Shown here: one piece after another, positions 37,347-46,423 of the stretch
Position numbering within the stretch: the first letter of the stretch is position 1
How the letters are laid out: every line of letters begins with the position of its first letter
DNA from: Oribacterium sp. C9
GTDB taxonomy: Bacteria; Bacillota; Clostridia; Lachnospirales; Lachnospiraceae
Assembly: GCF_002007235.1 (NCBI RefSeq)
Contig: NZ_MUHW01000014.1
Coordinates: 1 to 64,000, forward strand
Direction of reading: 5' to 3'
Length of the DNA stretch: 64,000 bases
Position numbers and translations under genes: made by a program
Notes under the pieces: model-generated
The model's input: the letters and a program-made list of their open reading frames with translations, nothing else
Database searches by the model: none
Told to the model about the DNA's origin: nothing

Positions 37347-38837
37347 ATGAGTTTTGCAAATGTACCTTTGGTTAAGGTTGGAATCGTTGCGGTAAGCCGT
37401 GACTGTTTTCCCGAGAGTCTTTCCGTAGAGCGTCGTAAGGCACTTGTAGCAGCATACAGTGAGAAGTACGATCCAAAAGAAATATATGAGTGTCCTGTAT
37501 GTATAGTTGAGAGTGAGACACAGATGGTGGAGGCTCTTCAGGATATCAAGAAGGCAGGCTGTAATGCTTTGTGCGTATATCTCGGAAATTTCGGTCCGGA
37601 GATATCTGAAACACTTTTGGCAAAGCATTTTGACGGACCTAAGATATTCCTTGCAGCTGCGGAGGAGACTCAGGATTCACTTCTGGATGGAAGAGGAGAT
37701 GCATACTGCGGACTTTTAAATGCAAGCTATAATCTGAGACTAAGAAACGTAAAGGCATATATCCCGGAGAATCCTGTAGGAGATGCGGAGGATCTTGCTT
37801 CAGAGCTTCATAGATTCATTCCTATCGCAAAAGCCATGATCGGACTTTCGGAACTGAAGATCATTTCTTTCGGACCCCGTCCACAGAATTTCCTTGCCTG
37901 CAATGCACCTATCAAGCAGCTTTACAATCTTGGGGTTGAAATCGAAGAAAACTCTGAGCTTGATCTCTATGAAGCATTTAATAAGCATGCATCGGATGAG
38001 AGAATAGACAGCGTTGTTAAAGAGATGGAAGAGGAGCTGGGGGCAGGCAACAAGAAGCCGGAGATACTCCGCAAGCTCGCACAGTATGAGCTCACTCTTC
38101 TTGACTGGATAGAGGCACATAAGGGTTATCGTAAGTATGTAGCCATCGCCGGTAAATGCTGGCCCGCATTCCAAACCCAGTTCGGTTTTGTTCCTTGCTA
38201 TGTAAACAGCCGTCTCACAGGACGCGGTATCCCTGTAAGCTGTGAGGTGGATATCTATGGAGCCCTTTCCGAGTTCATCGGAACATGCATAAGTGATGAT
38301 GTGGTGACTCTTCTTGACATCAACAACTCAGTGCCGAAGGATATGTACAGAGAATCCATAGAGGGCAGGTTTAACTATAAGCACAGTGATACCTTTATGG
38401 GATTCCATTGCGGCAATACCTGTTCATCCAAGATGTCTTCCTGTGAGATGAGAAATCAGAAGATCATGGCCCGCTCTCTTCCTGAAGAGGTTACAAACGG
38501 TACTCTTGAGGGCGATATAGCTCCTGGGGACATCACCTTCTACAGACTTCAGAGTACCTCTGACGGAATGCTTCGTGCCTATGTGGCAGAGGGCGAGATC
38601 CTTCCTGTGGCAACACGTTCCTTTGGAAGCATTGCAGTGTTTGCCATACCTGAGATGGGCAGATTCTATCGTCACGTGCTGATAGAGAAGAACTATCCTC
38701 ATCATGGGGCTGTAGCCTTCGGACATTATGGAAGAGCGCTGTATGATCTGTTCAAGTATATAGGTGTTCCTGTTGAGGATTTAGATTACAACCAGCCGTC
38801 TTCATTACCATACCCTACAGAGAACCCTTTTAAATGA
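37347..38837 (+). CDS. L-fucose/L-arabinose isomerase-family protein
   Basis: A 496-residue member of the FucI/AraA-like ketol-isomerase superfamily. The C-terminal half has the putative metal-ligand regions SCEVDIYGALSEFIG and MGFHCGNTCSSKM and ends with a Gly/His-rich barrel (HHGAVAFGHYGRALYD). It sits directly after xylB, and no XylA is encoded here. It may therefore supply the aldose-to-ketose step for xylose or a xylan side-chain pentose, although fucose or arabinose is the classical substrate. The ATG at 37347 follows a perfect AGGAGG. Confidence 0.82.
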   Translation: MSFANVPLVKVGIVAVSRDCFPESLSVERRKALVAAYSEKYDPKEIYECPVCIVESETQMVEALQDIKKAGCNALCVYLGNFGPEISETLLAKHFDGPKIFLAAAEETQDSLLDGRGDAYCGLLNASYNLRLRNVKAYIPENPVGDAEDLASELHRFIPIAKAMIGLSELKIISFGPRPQNFLACNAPIKQLYNLGVEIEENSELDLYEAFNKHASDERIDSVVKEMEEELGAGNKKPEILRKLAQYELTLLDWIEAHKGYRKYVAIAGKCWPAFQTQFGFVPCYVNSRLTGRGIPVSCEVDIYGALSEFIGTCISDDVVTLLDINNSVPKDMYRESIEGRFNYKHSDTFMGFHCGNTCSSKMSSCEMRNQKIMARSLPEEVTNGTLEGDIAPGDITFYRLQSTSDGMLRAYVAEGEILPVATRSFGSIAVFAIPEMGRFYRHVLIEKNYPHHGAVAFGHYGRALYDLFKYIGVPVEDLDYNQPSSLPYPTENPFK

Positions 38838-38920
38838 TTTCATTCTATTCTGGTTTTACAGAAAAAAAGGAACCAATATGGAGATTGTGGCAGGCCAGCA
38901 GTTTAGCTGACCTGCCAGTT
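38838..38920. other. Intergenic hairpin between xylan locus and gene remnant
   Basis: TGGCAGG-C-CAGC pairs with GCTG-A-CCTGCCA around a six-base loop (38888-38917). It lies just beyond the stop codon of the minus-strand remnant at 38921 and is probably that lost gene's old terminator. Downstream on the minus strand a TTTTTTT tract lies about 20 nt further. Confidence 0.4.
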
Positions 38921-39046
38921 TCATGTGTAGTCCGGGATTGATTTTGTGAGCCACTGAGGCATGTCAAAGGTTACGGTTACATCCTGCCAGGTTTCCCGAA
39001 CGGAAACCAGAGTGTAGTTGCTGAGGGCAGAATCTGGCTTCAGGGT
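38921..39046 (-). pseudogene. C-terminal remnant of a lost gene
   Basis: On the minus strand 41 sense codons read TLKPDSALSNYTLVSVRETW, then QDVTVTFDMPQWLTKSIPDY and Thr, followed by TGA. They have natural codon use and a plausible beta-strand pattern. An in-frame TAA stands immediately upstream of the first codon, and no start or ribosome site exists. The segment therefore looks like the surviving 3' end of a deleted gene. Its family is not recognised. From 39047 to 39181 only the leader of the next gene is seen. Confidence 0.5.
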
Positions 39047-39181
39047 TTAGTGCAATGTCTGTTTAAGCCGTTAAAAATATTTTAATGAACAATTTTACTT
39101 CATAAGTGCTACAATAAAACTCATTATGGGTGATGTTATCACTCTGCATTACAATATGAATACGAGGAGTTTCTATAGGTA

Positions 39182-40351
39182 ATGAAGTCAACATTAAAAA
39201 GAACATGGGCAGAGATCAATCTTGATAATCTTGCCTTTAACTATAAAAAAATAAGAGAATACATCGGAAAAGATGTTAAGTTTCTTGGAGTTGTAAAGGC
39301 GGATGCCTACGGTCACGGTGCTGTTCAGGTATCACGACACCTTCAGGAACTGGGAGCTGATTATCTTGCGGTCAGCAGTATAGATGAGGCCATGGAGTTA
39401 AGGATCAATGGCATTACCATGCCGATTCTTATTCTCGGACATACACCAAAGGAGCAGGTGGACAGACTTATCTGCTTCAATATCACTCAGGCTGTTACCT
39501 GTGAGGCGAAAGCCATAGAGTATAGTGAAGAGGCAGTGAAGTGCGGAGGAACCTTGAAGATACATATCAAAGTTGATTCCGGCATGTCTAGACTTGGTTA
39601 TATATGTGAGGATGATTATTTCCAGCATGGCGTTGACGGAATCTGTTATGCATGCGGACTTCCGGGACTTGATGCGGAAGGAATATTTACACATTTTGCT
39701 GTATCCGATGAAGAGGGTGAGGAGTGCGTAGAGTACACAAAGCATCAGTTCAAGCTCTTTACAGATGTAGTGAGTGCCGTTGAGGAAAAACTCGGTAAGA
39801 AGTTCAAGCTTAGACATTGTGCCAATACAGGTGCTACGGTTGACTATCCGGAAACTTATCTCGATATGGTGCGTCCGGGACTTCTTCTTTACGGATATGG
39901 TGATTTCGCGAAGCGCCTCGGTCTTAAACCTATCATGACTATGAAGACCACAGTGAGTACCATAAAGATATATCCGGCCGGTACGAAGATAAGCTACGGC
40001 GGACTTTTCACTACGGAAAAGAAGACAAGGATCGGTGTGATCCCTTACGGATATGCGGACGGATTTATGAGAAATCTGTCAAACAGATACAGCGTTATGA
40101 CGAAGAACGGTCCTGCACCGGTACGCGGACGTATATGCATGGATATGTGTATGATCGATCTTACCGATAAGCCGGATGTGGTTATCGGAAGTGAGGTGGA
40201 GATCTTCGGAGAGCACAATCCGATAGAAAAGATGGCAGAGATGGCAGGCACCATTCCATACGAGCTCGTATGTGCAGTGAGCAGGCGAGTTCACAGAGTT
40301 TATATCTCTGACGGTGAGGTCGTTTACAGAGAATTGATGCTGAGAATGTGA
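39182..40351 (+). CDS. alr: Alanine racemase
   Basis: A 389-residue PLP enzyme supplying D-alanine for peptidoglycan. The cofactor lysine is in GVVKADAYGHGA near residue 40. The catalytic tyrosine region appears as GTKISYGGLFTTEKKTRIGVIPYGYADG, with RGRICMDMCMIDLT near the C-terminal barrel. Length and motif order are normal. It starts after GAGGAGTTTCTATAGGTA. It is followed after 40 nt by pncB, and the two may be co-transcribed. Confidence 0.95.
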   Translation: MKSTLKRTWAEINLDNLAFNYKKIREYIGKDVKFLGVVKADAYGHGAVQVSRHLQELGADYLAVSSIDEAMELRINGITMPILILGHTPKEQVDRLICFNITQAVTCEAKAIEYSEEAVKCGGTLKIHIKVDSGMSRLGYICEDDYFQHGVDGICYACGLPGLDAEGIFTHFAVSDEEGEECVEYTKHQFKLFTDVVSAVEEKLGKKFKLRHCANTGATVDYPETYLDMVRPGLLLYGYGDFAKRLGLKPIMTMKTTVSTIKIYPAGTKISYGGLFTTEKKTRIGVIPYGYADGFMRNLSNRYSVMTKNGPAPVRGRICMDMCMIDLTDKPDVVIGSEVEIFGEHNPIEKMAEMAGTIPYELVCAVSRRVHRVYISDGEVVYRELMLRM

Positions 40352-40391
40352 TATTTTAACAGGATGCTCTTTATCCGGACAGGTGGAGAAA

Positions 40392-41849
40392 ATGAATGTA
40401 ATAAACGATAAAAGAAATATTTCCATGATGATGGATCTTTATGAACTTACGATGGCAAATGGATATTTCCTTGGAGAGAACACAGAGACTAAGGTTGCAT
40501 TTGATGTTTTCTTCAGAAGAAATCCGGATGAGGGAGGATTTTCCATATTTGCCGGACTGGAGCAGGTCATCCAGTATCTTGAGAATATGCATTTTGAACC
40601 TGAGGATGTGGAGTATCTTCGGAGCCTGAATCTTTTTGATGAAAAGTTTCTGAAGTGGCTTTCAGACTTCCGTTTCACCGGTGATGTGTATGCGTTCCCG
40701 GAGGGCAGCGTGATCTATCCGAATGAGCCTATCGTGACTGTAGTTGCCAATATAGTCGAGGCACAGCTCGTTGAGACAGAGCTTCTTACGCAGATCAATC
40801 ACCAGAGCCTAATCGCTACAAAGGCCCGCCGTGTTGTACGTGCCGCTCAGGGCAGAGCAGTATCCGATTTCGGTGCCCGTCGCGCCCACAACAACGATGC
40901 TGCCATTTACGGCGCAAGAGCAGCTATAATTGGCGGTGTTTCCAGTACCGCTACAGTGATCGCAGGTCAATATTTCGACATTCCTGTTGGCGGTACCATG
41001 GCACACAGCTGGGTGATGTACTATGGTGATGAGCTTACTGCATTCCGTAAGTTTGCGAAGATCTATCCTGATAACTGTATCCTTCTGGTAGATACCTACG
41101 ATGTACTTGATTCGGGTATTCCTAACGCTATAAAGGTGTTCAATGAGATGAAGGAAAACGGCATCAAATCAAAGAGTTTCGGTATCCGTATAGACAGCGG
41201 AGACCTTGCGTACCTTACCAAGGAAACCAGAAAGATGCTTGATGAAGCGGGATTCCCTGAGGCAAAGATCGTTATATCCAACTGTCTCGATGAGAACACA
41301 ATAAACTCTATCCTGGCTCAGGGGGGTCAGGTCAATGCTTTCGGCGTAGGTGAGAGACTCATCACTTCACGTTCCGAGCCCGTTTTCGGTGCTGTTTATA
41401 AGCTTTGCGCCGTTGAGGAAAACGGGGAGATGCAGCCTAGGATCAAGGTGTCCGAGACCGTTGAGAAGATCACCAATCCCGGAATCAAGGAGGTTTACCG
41501 TATCTACAACAGTGAAGGTCGTGCCATCGCGGACCTCATTGCAAAGAAGGGGGAAGAGGTTGATCTTTCAGAGCCGTTCAGATTCGTTGACCCAAGAAAG
41601 CCATGGAAGGTTCGCTCCTTTGAAAACTGCACCGCAAAGAAGATGCAGAAACAGGTTATTAAGGGTGGAAAGAGGACTGAAGCTGAGATCTCCGCAAAGG
41701 AAATCGCTGTCTATGTAAAGGAACAGCTTGCAAATGAGATATGGGATGAGGAGCAGAGATTCGAGAACCCTCATTACCACTACATCGATATGACACCGGA
41801 GTACTATGAGATGAAGATGGATATCCTGGCAAGGGATGACTGGGCATAA
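40392..41849 (+). CDS. pncB: Nicotinate phosphoribosyltransferase
   Basis: A 485-residue enzyme of the NAD salvage pathway that converts nicotinate and PRPP to nicotinate mononucleotide. Typical blocks are DLYELTMANGYF at the start, FSIFAGLEQVIQYLE, DFGARRAHNNDAAIYGARAA with the histidine-loop region, GTMAHSWVM, FGIRIDSGDLAYL and ISNCLDENTINSI. The ATG at 40392 (AGGTGGAG upstream) is preferred over a GTG at 40383. A strong terminator lies about 107 nt behind. Confidence 0.94.
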   Translation: MNVINDKRNISMMMDLYELTMANGYFLGENTETKVAFDVFFRRNPDEGGFSIFAGLEQVIQYLENMHFEPEDVEYLRSLNLFDEKFLKWLSDFRFTGDVYAFPEGSVIYPNEPIVTVVANIVEAQLVETELLTQINHQSLIATKARRVVRAAQGRAVSDFGARRAHNNDAAIYGARAAIIGGVSSTATVIAGQYFDIPVGGTMAHSWVMYYGDELTAFRKFAKIYPDNCILLVDTYDVLDSGIPNAIKVFNEMKENGIKSKSFGIRIDSGDLAYLTKETRKMLDEAGFPEAKIVISNCLDENTINSILAQGGQVNAFGVGERLITSRSEPVFGAVYKLCAVEENGEMQPRIKVSETVEKITNPGIKEVYRIYNSEGRAIADLIAKKGEEVDLSEPFRFVDPRKPWKVRSFENCTAKKMQKQVIKGGKRTEAEISAKEIAVYVKEQLANEIWDEEQRFENPHYHYIDMTPEYYEMKMDILARDDWA

Positions 41850-41955
41850 TCAGGCATCCGGAAGCATAAGTGATAAAAGTCTGGGACGGCTTTCCGTTGA
41901 GGAATCCATAGATCTGTACGCTTGAGATGTTACAAACTGAATAAAAGTTAAAGAA

Positions 41956-41990
41956 GCCTGTTACTCATTTGTGAGTAACAGGTTTTTTTA
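41956..41990 (+). terminator. Rho-independent terminator of alr-pncB
   Basis: An 11-bp perfect stem CCTGTTACTCA/TGAGTAACAGG with a TTTG loop is followed by TTTTTTT. The rest of the gap to 42092 shows nothing recognisable. Confidence 0.93.
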
Positions 41991-42091
41991 TGTCAGAATG
42001 TGCGCAGGTGATACAAATGAATCACGATATATTAGGAGAGTAAAAAACATCACCGGATGAATTCGTCATTATGACAAATAAATGCATGATA

Positions 42092-42123
42092 TTGACTGCT
42101 TTTATTATGATAATTATCATAAT
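42092..42123 (+). promoter_or_regulatory. Promoter with a 20-bp palindromic operator
   Basis: TTGACT (42092-42097) and TATCAT (42115-42120) are separated by 17 nt. A perfect 20-bp palindrome, ATTATGATAA/TTATCATAAT at 42104-42123, covers the -10 box. The core TGATAATTATCA is reminiscent of Fur-type boxes but shorter. This is a strong candidate operator for the operon that follows. The regulator is not encoded next to it. Confidence 0.65.
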
Positions 42124-42232
42124 TAATAACAGGTCGATATATTGAATTAGACAGGATATCGATGTGGAGGTTCTGTCGTTTTACATGAAAGGAATAAACA
42201 ATGAGGTCTTGGCAAAAATAGAGGGGGATCTT

Positions 42233-44941
42233 TTGAATAAAAAGTATTTGCTGATTATACCGATAATTGCAGCTTTATTTGTTTTTATAGGAACTAGGAA
42301 GATACATTACTATCCGTTTACGAATTCTATCGAACTGAACCAGGGAAATGTGCTGGATGTGGTGGACGATGATAATGGCCTGGTTGCAATCTGGGCAAAA
42401 AAACTGCTTTTTGCAAACCATAATCGAGAGCTTATAAAGGTTCTTTCCACTGATATTAATGGAGTGCAGAGCGAGCCCCGTGTAGTTGCTACTGACGGGG
42501 AGTATGTTTATGCGATCATCGGTGAAATATACAACGATTACAATTTTTACATCAATGAAAAATTTCTGAAATATTCTTTTTCCGGCGATTATCTGGGTGA
42601 ATTATATAGACAGAATTATGATGAAGATTATTATGTTAATTCCAATCAGCTCAGGGATGTGATCATTCGTGACGGTTTCGCGTATATAACAAAGATTCAG
42701 GATCACAATGTACAGCTGATAAAGGTCAGCACTACCCCTGCTATAGAAGGTGCTGCCGCAGAAAGCACGGTTGTTGCATCTTTTGAAATACCTGAGATGG
42801 CTCAGACGGGAAAATATAATATAGATGAGAACAGGATCGAAATAAATAATCGTTTTGATGAAGTCTATTTTTATGACATGACAGAGAATAAACTGACCTT
42901 TCATCCGGAAATCACTCAAAAGCGGTTCAGACACCAGCCCTGGAATGCATCTATTATATTTTCCACTTTTACAAAGATCACAGATGTCCTTTATCATCTG
43001 GGGGCTGTAATCCTGATAATTACGGTTATATATGCTGTTTTCAAGATAGGTTCCGGTGGCTACATCACCCCGTACAGGACAGCTATAGTTTTTATTCTGC
43101 TCTTTCTTTCAGCTATAGTTTATTACGCCAACATAGAACTTAATGAATTTGATGAAGAACAACGGCAAAGAACCGTTTCCGCTGTCGAATCAGCCATGCT
43201 GGGTGTCCGTTACTTTGCAAAGAATGAGATGGACATAATAGGCGGCAAAGAGCCGGAAGATTTTAAGGCAAAAGAATTACGGGAATGGACTGAGTGGATT
43301 GCGCCTTACCTTAAGGAAGCCTGCAGAGCTAACGGAAAAGAGATGGGAATGTATGCCCAAATCTATGCTTTCAATAAAGATGGTGGAGCATATCTTCTTA
43401 TAGATACCTATAATGAGTATCCCTTGGGAACCCTGTACTCTGATGTGTCGATCTCGTCTGATGAACGTGTGAATTCTTCGGACATGATGGTCTATACTGT
43501 AGAAAAAGAAGTTGACGGGACATATGGATTTATTCATGCTCCGATCTATGATGCCCAAAATAACATTGTCGGTTTTTTGGAAATGGGAAGCGAATATGGC
43601 AAACTTCGATATGACAAAATCCGTAAGGTAATCGGATCTGCCATGCAGTTGGTGGCATTGGTTGTATTCACCGTTATGCTCATAGATGTCATAATAAAGT
43701 ATTCCAAAGAACTGATAGAGTACTCAGCCATTCGAAGAAGTCAGCCGACGGAGGCAAAATACTGTCTTAGCAACACTTATGATTTCCTGGTAACAGGACT
43801 TGTATATATGGACGGTATGATCATGGTCATGGCAATTGCAAGTATAAGCACAGACTCTACCATGGACATGGCTCTTCTGTTCGCGATTCCTTTCACTGCT
43901 TATCGTGTTGGTTCATGGCTTGGTTCAGTCATGACATCTCCGCTTCTTGGGCGATTTGGAGAAAAGCGAATGGGTATTGTCGCATCGATAATAAGTGGCG
44001 CCACTTTTTTTGGTATGTCCTTCGCGATACAGCAAAAAAATGTTTACATCTTTGCTGCATGCAAATTCCTGGAAGGCATTTTCCTGGAAAGTGTTCTGTA
44101 CTCACTTGCTGAAGGAATACCATATGAGATTGAGGATATGGATTACAGGAATAGAAAGATTGCAGAAAGCCAGAGTGCCACTGCAGCAGCCACCCTGATA
44201 TTTATGATGGTTGCAGGTCTCGTTGCATCGACTTTAGGATTTTCTGCAATGTACCTTATCGGTCTGGTTGTATGTGTGATTCTGATTCCATTCAGTTTTA
44301 TTATATTTGGAAATGAAGAAAATGATGAAGAAATAAAGACTCTTCAGGTCTGGAAAGCGTTTGCAAAGCCACGTGCCCTTGTCTATATCGTTTTGATGGT
44401 GCTCACAATTTCTTTAGCCACCAGCTATGATGAGTATCTGTTTCCATTGATATCGGAAAGTGCCGGGCTTACAGAGATTGAAATGACCAGCATAGCAGTA
44501 TTTTCAATAACTATCAGTTATTTTGGTGAAAGCATTGTATCTATATTTAATAGCTGGGATCCGCTTAAAGCCATGATTACAGCACTGTCTGTATGTGGAG
44601 TTTCAATGATGATCCTTCTTCTTAACATGAGTATTTTGTTTGCAACGATCGTTCTTTTCATATACAGCATCATGATCCGAATTACCGAAGTGCACAGAAT
44701 CAACTGGTTAATTAAGCTGACTGCCAGTGATGATGTGGAAGGTAAAGATGTCCTGGAAAACTATTTTGCGCTTGAAGATGGCTTTAAGGTTCTTCACGGA
44801 CCTGTTTTGGGACCGCTATGTGCTATCTCGTCTTCTGTTGCGGTGGGATGTCTCGGACTCTTGTGCCTTATTTCACCAAGGTTGTACGGAATAATAGTAT
44901 CTAAGCAGAAAATAAATAACTCACACGAGGAGGATAAATAA
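42233..44941 (+). CDS. Extracytoplasmic sensor fused to an MFS-type transporter
   Basis: A roughly 902-residue membrane protein with an unusual domain order. A first helix (residues 4-20) leads to about 230 extracytoplasmic residues with propeller-like beta repeats (VATDGEYVYAIIGE). Two helices (252-272, 280-300) follow, then a CACHE-like segment (about 305-465, with YAQIYAFNKDGGAYLLIDTY) and another helix (470-490). The last 390 residues have about ten to twelve helices and resemble a major facilitator carrier. TTG at 42233 is preferred (GAGGGGG 6 nt upstream); GTG 42164 and ATG 42185 are alternatives. Substrate unknown. Confidence 0.7.
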   Translation: MNKKYLLIIPIIAALFVFIGTRKIHYYPFTNSIELNQGNVLDVVDDDNGLVAIWAKKLLFANHNRELIKVLSTDINGVQSEPRVVATDGEYVYAIIGEIYNDYNFYINEKFLKYSFSGDYLGELYRQNYDEDYYVNSNQLRDVIIRDGFAYITKIQDHNVQLIKVSTTPAIEGAAAESTVVASFEIPEMAQTGKYNIDENRIEINNRFDEVYFYDMTENKLTFHPEITQKRFRHQPWNASIIFSTFTKITDVLYHLGAVILIITVIYAVFKIGSGGYITPYRTAIVFILLFLSAIVYYANIELNEFDEEQRQRTVSAVESAMLGVRYFAKNEMDIIGGKEPEDFKAKELREWTEWIAPYLKEACRANGKEMGMYAQIYAFNKDGGAYLLIDTYNEYPLGTLYSDVSISSDERVNSSDMMVYTVEKEVDGTYGFIHAPIYDAQNNIVGFLEMGSEYGKLRYDKIRKVIGSAMQLVALVVFTVMLIDVIIKYSKELIEYSAIRRSQPTEAKYCLSNTYDFLVTGLVYMDGMIMVMAIASISTDSTMDMALLFAIPFTAYRVGSWLGSVMTSPLLGRFGEKRMGIVASIISGATFFGMSFAIQQKNVYIFAACKFLEGIFLESVLYSLAEGIPYEIEDMDYRNRKIAESQSATAAATLIFMMVAGLVASTLGFSAMYLIGLVVCVILIPFSFIIFGNEENDEEIKTLQVWKAFAKPRALVYIVLMVLTISLATSYDEYLFPLISESAGLTEIEMTSIAVFSITISYFGESIVSIFNSWDPLKAMITALSVCGVSMMILLLNMSILFATIVLFIYSIMIRITEVHRINWLIKLTASDDVEGKDVLENYFALEDGFKVLHGPVLGPLCAISSSVAVGCLGLLCLISPRLYGIIVSKQKINNSHEEDK

Positions 44942-44942
44942 T

Positions 44943-46277
44943 ATGGCATCGAAAATCATGTTTCTTGGTCTTGGGGTAGTACCACAGTCATTAATGGACA
45001 TAATTCTAAAGAAAAAACTGTTTGCCCCAGATGATATTATCGTAATTGATAAAAACGAAAAAGCGCTTGATTTTTTCAGATCCCATGGCGGCAAGGAAGA
45101 AAATATACTTAGAGTCAAAGTTGATAAAGATAATTATATGGAAATTTTTGAACACTTAAAGCGAGATGATTTTTTAATTGAGCTTGCAAATGACATCGAT
45201 GATCTGGTACTGACCACAGAATGTACTAAAAGAGGAATTCATTTCGTTACCACTTCGGATGGCTGGTTTTCCACAAAGGATCCTAATGATCAATGCTATG
45301 AAGAGCATCTTCAGGAGACACTTAAGATTGCCAGAACTTATCCTAAGTGCCCTACATCCATTATGAATTTTGGAATAAATTCAGGTGTGATCAATGTTTT
45401 GATCAAGAAAGCCCTGATAGATATCGTAGAAGAAGATGATACTTCTTTTGTTACAGAAAATCGTGAACACCTGAGAGAACTCATAAAAGAAGACAAATAT
45501 GCTCAATTGGCCAGAGAATTGCAGGTGACCTATTTGATTGAGTCCGATTACGATACAACAGAGACAAGCATCGTCGAGCCTAAGCCGGACACAGCTTATT
45601 CAACCTGGAATCCGGTTGATTTCTATAATGAAATGAACGGAAGAGCATGCATGATCGTAGGAACTGATACCAAATTATCAGAAGCACTTGAAGTAATGGG
45701 TGCAAATGTAGATCAGATCCATGCATTTGACCCGGATAGTAGAATGCTGGAGTTAAAATATCCCGGTAAATTATCCAGAGTTAAAGCTGTGATAAACGAT
45801 CAGATCATAGAAGGCTGTGCTGATGATCACGAAGAACTACATTCTATACGTGAATACTTCTCTATATGGAATGAAGATGGTGAACTGGAATATGCTCCAT
45901 CAGTTATTTTTTCATATCTTCCCTGTGATATCGCGCTAAAAACCGCTCTTCTGGGGCATGTCGACGAATACCACGTAATATGTGAAGATGAGATGATTTC
46001 CGGTGGTGAAGCAATTGGTATGCTGGTTCAAGGCAACAACTTTAACAGCAGATATGTTGGAACCGAATCATATCTGGGAGACGGATGTATCGGTGCTCCT
46101 CCCGCATTCCTTGTTGCAGTTTCAATTTATGCTGCTCTAATATATGTTTTCAAACATCCTGATTCGGGAATCCTTTATCCCGAACAATTGGATGTAGATG
46201 AAATAATTTCTTATATTTCGCCATATTTGCCGGTGATATCAAAGAAAAGCCAACTTCTTGATACAGCCAATATTTAG
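44943..46277 (+). CDS. Homospermidine-synthase-like dehydrogenase (divergent)
   Basis: A 444-residue protein of the saccharopine-dehydrogenase/homospermidine-synthase superfamily. An N-terminal Rossmann segment (IMFLGLGVVPQSLMD, then IVIDKN) binds NAD(P). NFGINSGVINVLIKKALIDI and STWNPVDFYNEM match conserved bacterial HSS blocks, as do SYLPCDIALKT and the C-terminal HPDSGILYPEQLD. The characterised-enzyme motif His-Asn-Glu-Ser appears replaced by AFDPDS (261-266), so substrate or reaction may differ. It follows the sensor-MFS gene by 1 nt with GAGGAGG, so one operon is certain. The product could be a polyamine or an opine-like compound. Confidence 0.78.
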   Translation: MASKIMFLGLGVVPQSLMDIILKKKLFAPDDIIVIDKNEKALDFFRSHGGKEENILRVKVDKDNYMEIFEHLKRDDFLIELANDIDDLVLTTECTKRGIHFVTTSDGWFSTKDPNDQCYEEHLQETLKIARTYPKCPTSIMNFGINSGVINVLIKKALIDIVEEDDTSFVTENREHLRELIKEDKYAQLARELQVTYLIESDYDTTETSIVEPKPDTAYSTWNPVDFYNEMNGRACMIVGTDTKLSEALEVMGANVDQIHAFDPDSRMLELKYPGKLSRVKAVINDQIIEGCADDHEELHSIREYFSIWNEDGELEYAPSVIFSYLPCDIALKTALLGHVDEYHVICEDEMISGGEAIGMLVQGNNFNSRYVGTESYLGDGCIGAPPAFLVAVSIYAALIYVFKHPDSGILYPEQLDVDEIISYISPYLPVISKKSQLLDTANI

Positions 46278-46300
46278 TTAACTCAGTAAGTGCTTTTTAT

Positions 46301-46329
46301 CGAGGCTGTCGAATGACGCGACAGCTTCG
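46301..46329 (+). terminator. Probable terminator hairpin after the HSS-like gene
   Basis: An 11-bp stem CGAGGCTGTCG/CGACAGCTTCG (one G-T) with a seven-base loop lies 23 nt after the stop codon. The tail is A-rich rather than T-rich, so termination would be weak. Confidence 0.5.
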
Positions 46330-46359
46330 AATATAAAATAAACAGATTTAAATTTGTTC

Positions 46360-46388
46360 TTGACATCAAAATACCATTTCTGTATAAT
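46360..46388 (+). promoter_or_regulatory. Sigma-A promoter of the second tRNA-Gly
   Basis: Consensus TTGACA (46360-46365) and TATAAT (46383-46388) are exactly 17 nt apart, with the tRNA starting 35 nt later. Confidence 0.9.
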
Positions 46389-46423
46389 TCCTTTTGTTCG
46401 CAAGAAAGTGACGAAAAAAATAC

